A stretch of 50,134 nt of DNA, taken from the NCBI GenBank assembly GCA_016845365.1, contig JAERST010000017.1, forward strand, positions 1 through 50,134, written 5' to 3'. This document shows positions 41,417 through 48,157 of this stretch, one piece after another; positions within the stretch are counted from its first letter, which is position 1, and each line of letters begins with the position of its first letter. The notes below the pieces were generated by a model. That model was not told the DNA's origin. It was given only the letters and a program-made list of their open reading frames with translations, and made no database searches. The position numbers and the translations under genes are program-made. This stretch comes from Methanobacteriota archaeon. Its GTDB lineage: Archaea; Thermoplasmatota; Poseidoniia; Poseidoniales; Thalassarchaeaceae.

Positions 41417-41797
41417 ATGAGTGTACACATAGCATACGAGACCCCACAGGACGTGCAAGAGCAAGTCTACGAGATGGTGAAGGCCCTGAGCAAGGACGCA
41501 GGCGGCGCAGTCAAGAAGGGCGCCAACGAGGTCACAAAGGCTGCAGAACGCGGCACTGCTCAGATGGTCGTCATGGCTGAGAACGTCAACCCTGGCGAAC
41601 TTTTGGCCCACATCCCGATGATCTGCAAGGAGAAGGAAATCCCATTCATCTACGTCGAGGACCAAACCTACCTCGCTGAGGCTGCTGGAATGCCAACGGG
41701 CACCCGCACCGCTGCCATCGCCGTGATGAACGTCAACAAGGACGGCGCGGACCGCTTCAACGAAGTCAAGGGTCACTTCGAGACCCTTTCTGCTTGA
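41417..41797 (+). CDS. rpl7ae: 50S ribosomal protein L7Ae (eL8)
   Basis: A 126-residue kink-turn-binding protein used in the large subunit, in box C/D and H/ACA RNPs and in RNase P. The archaeal L7Ae pattern is clear: 'GAVKKGANEVTKAAERGTAQ', 'MVVMAENVNPGELLAHIPMI', 'CKEKEIPFIYVEDQTYLAEA', 'AGMPTGTRTAAIAVMN'. I use the ATG at 41417 (AGGAG nine bases upstream) rather than the in-frame GTG at 41408. First gene of the operon with eS28 and eL24, the usual archaeal order. Confidence 0.97.
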   Translation: MSVHIAYETPQDVQEQVYEMVKALSKDAGGAVKKGANEVTKAAERGTAQMVVMAENVNPGELLAHIPMICKEKEIPFIYVEDQTYLAEAAGMPTGTRTAAIAVMNVNKDGADRFNEVKGHFETLSA

Positions 41798-41830
41798 ACC
41801 CACTGAGAACGGAATTACGGAGGAAGTGAA

Positions 41831-42052
41831 ATGGCAGAAGTCGAAGCATGGCCCGCAGAGGTCGTCGAGATTGTTGGCCGCACCGGTATGACCGGTGAGG
41901 CCACTCAAGTCAAGGTCCGCGTCAACGACGCGCCTAACCCCCGCGACATTGGTCGCATCATTACTCGCAACGTCGTCGGCCCGATTCGGGTTGGAGACGT
42001 TTTGATGCTGAAGGACACGGGCCGCGAGGCGCGTCGACTCAGCGCTCGATGA
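41831..42052 (+). CDS. rps28e: 30S ribosomal protein S28e (eS28)
   Basis: A 73-residue small-subunit protein near the mRNA exit. It matches archaeal S28e throughout: '[20 protein letters not shown]', '[20 protein letters not shown]', '[20 protein letters not shown]', ending RRLSAR. It starts 34 bases after eL8 with GGAGGAAGTG before the ATG. Length and sequence are normal. Confidence 0.97.
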   Translation: MAEVEAWPAEVVEIVGRTGMTGEATQVKVRVNDAPNPRDIGRIITRNVVGPIRVGDVLMLKDTGREARRLSAR

Positions 42053-42063
42053 GGTGATTGAAT

Positions 42064-42255
42064 ATGCCAGAGCGCCGAGTATGCAACTTCACGCACGAAG
42101 AGATTGAGCCCGGTACCGGAATGATGTTCGTCAAGCGCGACGGAACTGTCTTTTGGTTCAAGGACTCGAAGGCCCGCAAGAACCACTTGAAGCTCAAGCG
42201 CAATCCGCGCCGCTTGAAGTGGACGCGACGCTACGAGAAGGGCGGAATCAATTAA
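42064..42255 (+). CDS. rpl24e: 50S ribosomal protein L24e (eL24)
   Basis: A 63-residue zinc-ribbon ribosomal protein. 'MPERRVCNFTHEEIEPGTGM', 'MFVKRDGTVFWFKDSKARKN', 'HLKLKRNPRRLKWTRRYEKG' match the archaeal family. Only Cys7 is present of the family's usual two Cys pairs, so zinc binding may be lost. The ATG at 42064 is preferred over the TTG six bases earlier. Last gene of the operon; ndk and infB, which often follow in other archaea, are absent, and an accessory region begins instead. Confidence 0.95.
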   Translation: MPERRVCNFTHEEIEPGTGMMFVKRDGTVFWFKDSKARKNHLKLKRNPRRLKWTRRYEKGGIN

Positions 42256-42274
42256 TCCGCCTCGGGTTCGATTA

Positions 42275-42323
42275 GTCGCGCTCTCGTGAGCGCGACATCG
42301 CTCATCCAGAGCCGCAAGCGGCT
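42275..42323 (+). terminator. two hairpins after the ribosomal protein operon
   Basis: GTCGCGCTC-TCGT-GAGCGCGAC (42275-42296) is a perfect 9-bp stem, and AGCCGC-AA-GCGGCT (42310-42323) a perfect 6-bp stem. They stand 19 and 54 bases after the eL24 stop. No long T-tract. The next 135 bases to the DUF6922 gene are plain. Confidence 0.5.
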
Positions 42324-42458
42324 GATTTCAACCGATCTCGCTCGGCATTCTAGTCGAACCCTCGGCGGGCATTTCCATCAATTTCACGATAGCCAATTCT
42401 AAACCCGTTAAGGACTGGTGTCGAGAGGGTTCATACCACTCTATCGAGTGGATGAATC

Positions 42459-42773
42459 ATGGTCGAAGGCTCCCTTCCGGAGGAATTACACGACCTCTTT
42501 TGGGAGTACGATATCGGAGATATAGATACGACCAAACACATCGGATTGATCGTCGAGAAAGTTACCAACCATGGTGATGTTATTCACATTAGGAAGTTCC
42601 TTCAGTTATACACAGATTCCCAAATTCGTGATGTGATAATCCAAAGTGAATTCCGAGGAATGAATGCTAAGAATGTTGTATTTTGGTCAACATTATTACA
42701 GATTCCAAAGAGTATTAGCAATAAATATCGAGACAGATGTCTTCATGAGCCGTGGAGTTTCGATGGCCCATGA
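42459..42773 (+). CDS. DUF6922-like protein, probable antitoxin
   Basis: A 104-residue acidic protein. The pattern 'LHDLFWEYDIGDIDTTKHIG', 'LIVEKVTNHGDVIHIRKFLQ', 'LYTDSQIRDVIIQSEFRGMN', 'AKNVVFWSTLLQIP' matches the short DUF6922 family, which is regularly coupled to an AbiEii-type nucleotidyltransferase. It lies directly before one here, overlapping by four bases (ATGA), the classic antitoxin-toxin arrangement. It probably neutralises the toxin or represses the promoter; no DNA-binding motif is visible. DNA is more AT-rich than the flanks. Confidence 0.6.
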   Translation: MVEGSLPEELHDLFWEYDIGDIDTTKHIGLIVEKVTNHGDVIHIRKFLQLYTDSQIRDVIIQSEFRGMNAKNVVFWSTLLQIPKSISNKYRDRCLHEPWSFDGP

Positions 42774-43408
42774 TGCGAGGTCATCGAGTCGGCCTGTCTA
42801 ATGCTCAGATGAAGACAATGAAAAGTCTGAGCAGATTTATTCAATCTCATGGTTTCTATCTCGCAGGCGGAACTGCTGTTGCAATAAGATTGGGTCATCG
42901 CCGCTCGATTGATCTAGATTATTTTTGTACAGATGATTTCGATGAGCACGCATTAGCTAAAGAATTGCGAACCAAATTCGGTGTTAACGTGCAAAGTCTC
43001 TCAAAAAACACGATCAATTGCACATTAAATCGAGTTTCTATTTCATTCATGACCTTTCGGCACGAACCACTTGGAGAATCAGAATTGTGGGCGCCATTTC
43101 GTACACCAATTGCCAGCGAAGCCGACTTGATCACGATGAAACTCAATGCAATTGTCAATCGTGGCTTGAAAAAAGACTTCATCGATTTGTACGCATTGTT
43201 AGAAAGTGGTTGGACACTGAAGGAATCAATTAGTCTATTTCAGTCAAGATTTGGATTATCTGGAGCAGGACATTTGTTCAGGGCTTTGACCTACTTCGAT
43301 GAAGCAAACCGGGAGCCAACTCCCAAAGCTATCTGGCAGATTGATTGGAGAGTTGTCAAAAGCACAATTCGAAAAGAAGTCGAGGCATATCTTCGCTCAA
43401 TTAATTGA
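42770..43408 (+). CDS. AbiEii/AbiGii-like nucleotidyltransferase (toxin)
   Basis: A 212-residue member of the pol-beta-like nucleotidyltransferases used as toxins or abortive-infection proteins. The hallmark 'GFYLAGGTAVAIRLGHRRSI' then DLDYF shows the GGTA helix and the DxD metal ligands; 'ASEADLITMKLNAIVNRGLK' and 'KDFIDLYALLESGWTLKESI' follow as in AbiEii. Some relatives modify tRNA acceptor ends. Residues 1-6 of the longer frame (GTG at 42752) are dropped because the ATG at 42770 overlaps the antitoxin stop. It is AT-rich, probably acquired. Nearby is tRNA-Ile with its duplicated end, a frequent landing site for such modules. Confidence 0.8.
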   Translation: MMRGHRVGLSNAQMKTMKSLSRFIQSHGFYLAGGTAVAIRLGHRRSIDLDYFCTDDFDEHALAKELRTKFGVNVQSLSKNTINCTLNRVSISFMTFRHEPLGESELWAPFRTPIASEADLITMKLNAIVNRGLKKDFIDLYALLESGWTLKESISLFQSRFGLSGAGHLFRALTYFDEANREPTPKAIWQIDWRVVKSTIRKEVEAYLRSIN

Positions 43409-43460
43409 ATCTGTTGTTGCGTTCTTTCGGTTCAGTGACTCGGGGGTGAGGGCGGTTAGG

Positions 43461-43916
43461 CTATTTGCGTGTCAGGATGAATATTCCAATCAGCATCCCG
43501 AGGAATGATAATTCCATTTGCTCGTGAACCCAAGCCCATTTAATGGCCTCAGAGAAACTCTCATTCCAATAATTGAGATTGTCATTTATTGAAATGATTC
43601 GACGAATTAAATCGAGTGAAGATAATGCGATCAGAGACCCTCCACAGGTAACTTTCGCAGTATCATCCTTCAATGCACCAGTGAGAGAGAGCCCACTTCC
43701 GATTAGAATTGCCAAGGAGGAGGCCGTGAAAATTATGGAGTCGATGATGGCTCCGATTTCACCATAATCAAGAATATCCAGTAATTCCAATAAGCCGATT
43801 ATTGCAGCAGGTAGTGCAAGGATGTAACATCCAATTCCTGCGGCTGACGCAATCGGGTGTACCGTATTTTCCTCGGGTAAGTTTCGCGTGTACTCGGACA
43901 CATTTCCTTCTAACAT
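43461..43916 (-). CDS. small membrane protein, unknown
   Basis: A 151-residue protein with four likely helices: about residues 22-45 ('AAGIGCYILALPAAIIGLLE'), 50-70 ('IGAIIDSIIFTASSLAILIG'), 80-98 ('VTCGGSLIALSSLDLIRRII') and 132-150 ('MELSFLGMLIGIFILTRK'). No motif recognised. The frame is open from a TTG at 43946, but the ATG at 43916 is preferred. Its AT-rich DNA and position after the toxin gene put it in the accessory region. It could be an immunity or passenger gene; no link is shown. Convergent with the toxin gene, 52 bases away. Confidence 0.5.
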   Translation of the reverse strand: MLEGNVSEYTRNLPEENTVHPIASAAGIGCYILALPAAIIGLLELLDILDYGEIGAIIDSIIFTASSLAILIGSGLSLTGALKDDTAKVTCGGSLIALSSLDLIRRIISINDNLNYWNESFSEAIKWAWVHEQMELSFLGMLIGIFILTRK

Positions 43917-44091
43917 CAATCTGTGAGAATTGTCTCGCACCTTCAAGATTGACCCCGCATCGGTCGAATCGAATGGTGTTGCAGGTGATGAATTTGCGAG
44001 AGAAGGTCACGATTTCGAATTGCGACAAAGTTGCCCTCGAGCGAGCGCTACTCTCGGTTTGTTTGATTGCTGATGGGTTTGAGCGCGAGCC

Positions 44092-46314
44092 ATGCGTGGC
44101 GGCTCGCTGGCTATTCTGCTCACATCGATGATGCTACTCGCCACGCTCGGCGGTTGCCTCGGTCAAGACCGCCAACCGATCGATGACGGCGGGATTGTCC
44201 CGCCCGAAATTCCTGGCTGCACCCATCCGGGCGCGCTCAATAACCAATCCAACGCGACAGAAGATGACGGCTCGTGCGAATTCGAACAGGAAGAAGCACC
44301 TGTCGAGGGTTGCACCGACTCGGAAGCGAGCAATTTCGATCCCGAGGCGGACATCGATGATGGCTCCTGCACCTACGATGAGCCACCTACCCTCGGTTGC
44401 ACAGACCCAGAGGCGACAAATCACAATCCAGACGCAAACATGGATGACGGCTCGTGCGAGTATCCGCCAGACGAGCCGACGCCGACGCTCTACGAGCAAG
44501 CAATCGCAGACGCCGTCGGCGAGCAAAACCTGCTAGTAATCGTAGTCCATTACCCAGGCGAAAGCCCTACCGAGACAAATTTGGAGGTGGCAGACGCGGT
44601 TCAGCAGATGGCTGATTGGTTCTTCGAAGCCTCTTTCGGCAAGGTCACATTCAACTTTTCAATCGCCGGCCCATACGAGTTCGACGAGATCCAAGGACAC
44701 GGGACACCGCATTACTACGAGGCTGCGATAGCCGACGGATTCGTCATGTCCGACTTCAATCGATTCGTCGTCGGAGGGCATTCTTCTACCGGTGGCGCGA
44801 GCTGGTCGACCCTCGGCTACGACTCATTGATGGTCGATGGAATCGGCGGAGAACAGGTCGAGGTTCTAGGCAGCAGATTGGTCTCAAATTCACCATTTTT
44901 GAAGCCGAATGGCGATGTTCAAACCGGCTTGATTCACGAGATGGGGCACTCGTTTGGAATCAGTCATGCCGCGTTTTGGAAGTCTGATGTCGACGAAATT
45001 CGCGAGTACGGAAATTCACAGAGCCTCATGGGACTGAGCTTCGCCAACTCGATTCATGACCACCCCTCGGCCTCCGAAAAATTCCTTCTCGGGTGGCTCA
45101 ACGCGAGCGAGATTGTCGAGGTTGAGTCGAGTGGAGTTTGGACAATCTCGGATATTTCTGAGAACGGCGCCGGTGGGATTCGGATTGCTGTTCCCGGCGA
45201 CGAGACCGGCGAGCGATTCTACTGGTTGACAGCTCGCTCGGCCGGCGGCACCACCAGCGCTGAGCTGGTTGTGACGACTTCAATGGATGACCAGCCAGGC
45301 ACTGGCGGTGGGGCGGGGACGATTCAACTCGATACCAGCCCCGAGACTTACGTGGCTTGGGGAGCCTTCGATGCAAATCTCCACGAGGGGCGAAGTTGGT
45401 CGGATGAGACAGGAACAATCCATGTGACATTGGTCGAATCCGATGCGAGCACTGCCACCATCGAGGTCAATCTTGACGCAGGCAGCGGAGCCACAGGTCA
45501 ACCCAGCACGAATACCGCACCGGTCATCGATAGCGCCACTGCAAGCCCGACCGGTAGCCAAAACGAGTTCATTCTCGACGTCGCAGCCAGCGATATCGAC
45601 GGCGACGAACTCTCCATCTTCTGGTATTTCGACCTCGGATTCGGCGAGGTCCACACCGAGGACGGCATCGCCTCAGATTTCACTCTCACGCGCGCATTCA
45701 CAGATGATAGCGCGCGCCGCCTCATGTTCATCGTCTCCGACAGACACGGCGGCGAAACCGTCGGCTGGATAGACCTCAATGGCTACCAAAACCAGCCGCC
45801 GACCCTCTCAGAATTCAACTACCAAAACGGCTGGACCATCACCTTCGGCTCAAACGCCTCAGACGACCAGCCGCTCACCTTCCACTGGGATTACGGCAAC
45901 GGGATAACCGCCACCGCAAGAAAGGGGAACCACCGCTACGCCGAAGCCGGAGACTACCAAATCAGCCTCACGGTGAGCGACGGAGAATTCACCACAACGC
46001 TCACCGAGACCATCAATTCAACCTACCCGGGAGAACCCGAAAACGTGCCACCGACGGCCGATGCGGGGGGGAACCAGAGTGTTGCAGAGGGTTCGTCATT
46101 CCAGCTCGACGGCAGTGCGTCCTTCGACTCCGACAACTACCTCTACCCCCTCCGCTACTCCTGGTCATGCGACGACTGCGGCGCAACCTTCGACGATAGC
46201 CAGAGTGCCAACCCGACGGTCAGCGGGCTTGGGGTTGGGACTTGGGAGTTCAGTTTGGAAGTGTTTGACGGTCGCGATTTCGGGACCGACTCCGTTTGGA
46301 TTACCGTCGTTTGA
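44092..46314 (+). CDS. secreted metzincin-type metalloprotease with Asp-rich repeats and PKD domains (lipoprotein)
   Basis: A 740-residue exported protein. Signal peptide 'SLAILLTSMMLLATLGGCLG' ends in a lipobox (GGC). Three tandem repeats of about 31 residues follow ('GCTDSEASNFDPEADIDDGS', 'GCTDPEATNHNPDANMDDGS'), a Cys/Asp-rich, probably Ca2+-binding module common in marine bacteria. Residues 140-440 are a protease: 'LIHEMGHSFGISHAAFW' is HExxHxxGxxH and 'SQSLMGLSF' a plausible Met-turn, close to M11/gametolysin peptidases. The rest has PKD-like units ('DGDELSIFWYFDLGFGEVHT', 'DNYLYPLRYSWSCDD'). It should degrade extracellular protein, in keeping with a heterotrophic lifestyle. Standalone gene. 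Confidence 0.82.
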   Translation: MRGGSLAILLTSMMLLATLGGCLGQDRQPIDDGGIVPPEIPGCTHPGALNNQSNATEDDGSCEFEQEEAPVEGCTDSEASNFDPEADIDDGSCTYDEPPTLGCTDPEATNHNPDANMDDGSCEYPPDEPTPTLYEQAIADAVGEQNLLVIVVHYPGESPTETNLEVADAVQQMADWFFEASFGKVTFNFSIAGPYEFDEIQGHGTPHYYEAAIADGFVMSDFNRFVVGGHSSTGGASWSTLGYDSLMVDGIGGEQVEVLGSRLVSNSPFLKPNGDVQTGLIHEMGHSFGISHAAFWKSDVDEIREYGNSQSLMGLSFANSIHDHPSASEKFLLGWLNASEIVEVESSGVWTISDISENGAGGIRIAVPGDETGERFYWLTARSAGGTTSAELVVTTSMDDQPGTGGGAGTIQLDTSPETYVAWGAFDANLHEGRSWSDETGTIHVTLVESDASTATIEVNLDAGSGATGQPSTNTAPVIDSATASPTGSQNEFILDVAASDIDGDELSIFWYFDLGFGEVHTEDGIASDFTLTRAFTDDSARRLMFIVSDRHGGETVGWIDLNGYQNQPPTLSEFNYQNGWTITFGSNASDDQPLTFHWDYGNGITATARKGNHRYAEAGDYQISLTVSDGEFTTTLTETINSTYPGEPENVPPTADAGGNQSVAEGSSFQLDGSASFDSDNYLYPLRYSWSCDDCGATFDDSQSANPTVSGLGVGTWEFSLEVFDGRDFGTDSVWITVV

Positions 46315-46357
46315 AATCCGAATCGTCTGATTGGTCTCAAGGTTTACCGATACCGAT

Positions 46358-46846
46358 CTAATTGGTTTGGTTGGTCGAGCGGTAGATATTGTACGAATCG
46401 TAATCCTCAGGGATTGGCATAACCTCATTCGGCTCGTCATCATCGATGTCAATCGAATTGGTTTGGTTCGTTGAGCGATAGATATTGTATCCGTCGTAAT
46501 CGAAGATGTCGCCAATCACATCTGCAATCCCTGCGACAATCGAGCCGATGAAATCGCCAACCTTCTCGAGGTTCGTCTTCTCTTCAACGACCGGCAGGAC
46601 GCAAACGACCACTTCTGGCTCGAATTGGTCGGGCATGAAGTACTCATCACACCATGCTTGCTTCTCTTCAGACCAGACTTCGCGGGTCAAGCAATTGTAA
46701 CGCTCCTCATCGGAGTCATCGAGCGCGTCTGCGCTCGTCAAAGCATTCGTCGTTTCAACGTCCTCGGCGCTGGCACCGGAGACGAGGCCGGCGGTGCCGA
46801 CCAAGAAGATCAGCGCCGCGATGGTCAGGTTGTAGGTCTGTGCCAT
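46358..46846 (-). CDS. small exported protein with C-terminal sequon-bearing repeats
   Basis: A 162-residue protein. Signal peptide 'AALIFLVGTAGLVSGASA', then an acidic Cys-containing part ('RYNCLTREVWSEEKQAWCDE', 'VVVCVLPVVEEKTNLEKVG') and a short hydrophobic stretch ('FIGSIVAGIADVIGDIF'). The C-terminus is two copies of a unit with YNIYRSTNQTN, 32 codons apart, each with an NQT glycosylation sequon; the DNA copies start at 46361 and 46457. It probably decorates the cell surface or forms a fibre. No family recognised. Confidence 0.6.
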   Translation of the reverse strand: MAQTYNLTIAALIFLVGTAGLVSGASAEDVETTNALTSADALDDSDEERYNCLTREVWSEEKQAWCDEYFMPDQFEPEVVVCVLPVVEEKTNLEKVGDFIGSIVAGIADVIGDIFDYDGYNIYRSTNQTNSIDIDDDEPNEVMPIPEDYDSYNIYRSTNQTN

Positions 46847-46986
46847 GAAAAATTGACAACGACGTCGAGGATATAATGCGCTTGGTAACGAGATTTGTCA
46901 TTCATCTTGAATCAATCACTTTCAGATTCAGGGGGCACCCTGTAGATTCTTCATAAACTGCGGAATTCCAAATCGAGAGGATTCAA

Positions 46987-47187
46987 ATGAGAGAAGAAGG
47001 ACGAGTTATTCGGGTGGCGAAGATGAAGACGTTCAGAGTCAGCATTCGACTAATCCCAGAGGGTGATTGGAAGAGCCCAATCGACTCGGTCTTCCAATGG
47101 AAGCCAATCCGAGACGTACAAGATCAAATCACGCGTATCGAAATTGGAATGGAAGAAGTTCCACCTATGCACCCAGAACTTCTCTGA
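46987..47187 (+). CDS. small hypothetical protein
   Basis: A 66-residue protein with no recognised family. 'MKTFRVSIRLIPEGDWKSPI' and 'RIEIGMEEVPPMHPELL' give a compact beta-like sequence. The ATG has AGAGG about 7 bases upstream, good support for translation. The end overlaps the Fic gene convergently by 23 bases. It could be part of that module but has no antitoxin hallmark, and its orientation is against it. Confidence 0.45.
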   Translation: MREEGRVIRVAKMKTFRVSIRLIPEGDWKSPIDSVFQWKPIRDVQDQITRIEIGMEEVPPMHPELL

Positions 47188-47839
47188 ATAGAGGGAGAAA
47201 ATCCCTAACTGATTCGATGAAAAACATGCGTTCTGCGGGCTGCCAATCGAACTGAATATCCATCATATGTTGACGAAGAATTTTCTCAGCATGGTTGACT
47301 TTCTTCACTGTTGAACTCTCTGATTGTGCGAGATTATAGATTAACTGAACTATTTCTTCCCTCTCAACAATCATGAATCCGTTTGAGATACACATATTCA
47401 TCAAAACGAGATGTGAAATTCTCTTATTTCCATCATAGAATGGATGACTCTCATTCATACAAACCAGCACTTTCGCAGCGGCGCGTACAACCCGCTTTTT
47501 CCGCTGCTTGTGGCGACGAATAGTCCAATCAGTCGCATCTGCGAAGATTGAATCCAACATGAAAGTGGAATGCTCTCCAAGATGTACTGCACCTTCCCCG
47601 TGCTCGCGAATATATTGGTCACACATCAGAATATGCCAATATTCGACCTCTTGAACGGAGGGGTGAATCACCCGCAGAGACCTGATTTGCAGAACTTCTC
47701 TAATCGCAGCGAGTCCAAATGAACTCTCCTGAATAACCGATTCAATGTCCAATCCTCGACGGAGGCTTTCCGTTACGACGCCCATCTGCAGTTGAGAGAT
47801 TATTACCTCCGGCGACGATAATTCCTCTTCTTCCGCCAA
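47165..47839 (-). CDS. Fic/Doc family protein
   Basis: A 224-residue Fic-domain protein. The catalytic motif HPFYDGNKR (residues 132-140, consensus HxFx[DE]GN[KG]R) is intact, preceded by a helix-rich 'RRHKQRKKRVVRAAAKVLVC' and the 'GEHSTFMLDSIFADATDW' segment. Such enzymes put AMP or phosphate on target proteins; Doc-type ones phosphorylate EF-Tu-like elongation factors. No Phd-like antitoxin lies next to it. A self-inhibitory [ST]xxxE[GN] motif is not evident. Start TTG at 47839 with GGG upstream; a later ATG at about residue 19 is possible. It is AT-rich relative to its surroundings. Confidence 0.75.
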   Translation of the reverse strand: MAEEEELSSPEVIISQLQMGVVTESLRRGLDIESVIQESSFGLAAIREVLQIRSLRVIHPSVQEVEYWHILMCDQYIREHGEGAVHLGEHSTFMLDSIFADATDWTIRRHKQRKKRVVRAAAKVLVCMNESHPFYDGNKRISHLVLMNMCISNGFMIVEREEIVQLIYNLAQSESSTVKKVNHAEKILRQHMMDIQFDWQPAERMFFIESVRDFLPLFREVLGA

Positions 47840-47902
47840 CCCGATTCCCTACTGCCAACCAAGCATAAGAAATCGATAACGAAGGCTAATGAAGGAACCG
47901 GT

Positions 47903-47984
47903 GGGTTGAGGAAATTCCTGAAACTGAATTCATCAAAAATTCGGCGTAGGGTGAGTTTGGGTGAAGGAAATACCTGAAACTGAA
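47903..47984. repeat. two near-identical 26-bp direct repeats upstream of the Fic gene
   Basis: GGGTTGAGGAAATTCCTGAA plus ACTGAA (47903-47928) recurs at 47959-47984 with three changes, 56 bases later. They lie 64-145 bases upstream of the Fic start, in the 318 bases between two minus-strand genes. They may be binding sites for a regulator; otherwise the region has only a hairpin at 48135-48156. Confidence 0.6.
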
Positions 47985-48134
47985 CAGAACAATGAGTCGG
48001 CGGTGGGCGGGCAGCGAACACAGCAGTATGTCGCTGGCTCCGAGGGATTCTCTTGAAATCCACGCGGGAGTGAATTGAATCGGAGGCTTCGTGCTTGCCT
48101 TTGTGCAAGCGCGAATTCACCCTCTTCAAGCGAT

Positions 48135-48156
48135 GTCGGCGCCTAGAGGCGCCGAC
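48135..48156 (-). terminator. hairpin just after the S15 peptidase gene
   Basis: GTCGGCGCC-TAGA-GGCGCCGAC, a perfect 9-bp stem two bases beyond the peptidase stop on the minus strand. No T-tract. Confidence 0.55.
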
Positions 48157-48157
48157 T

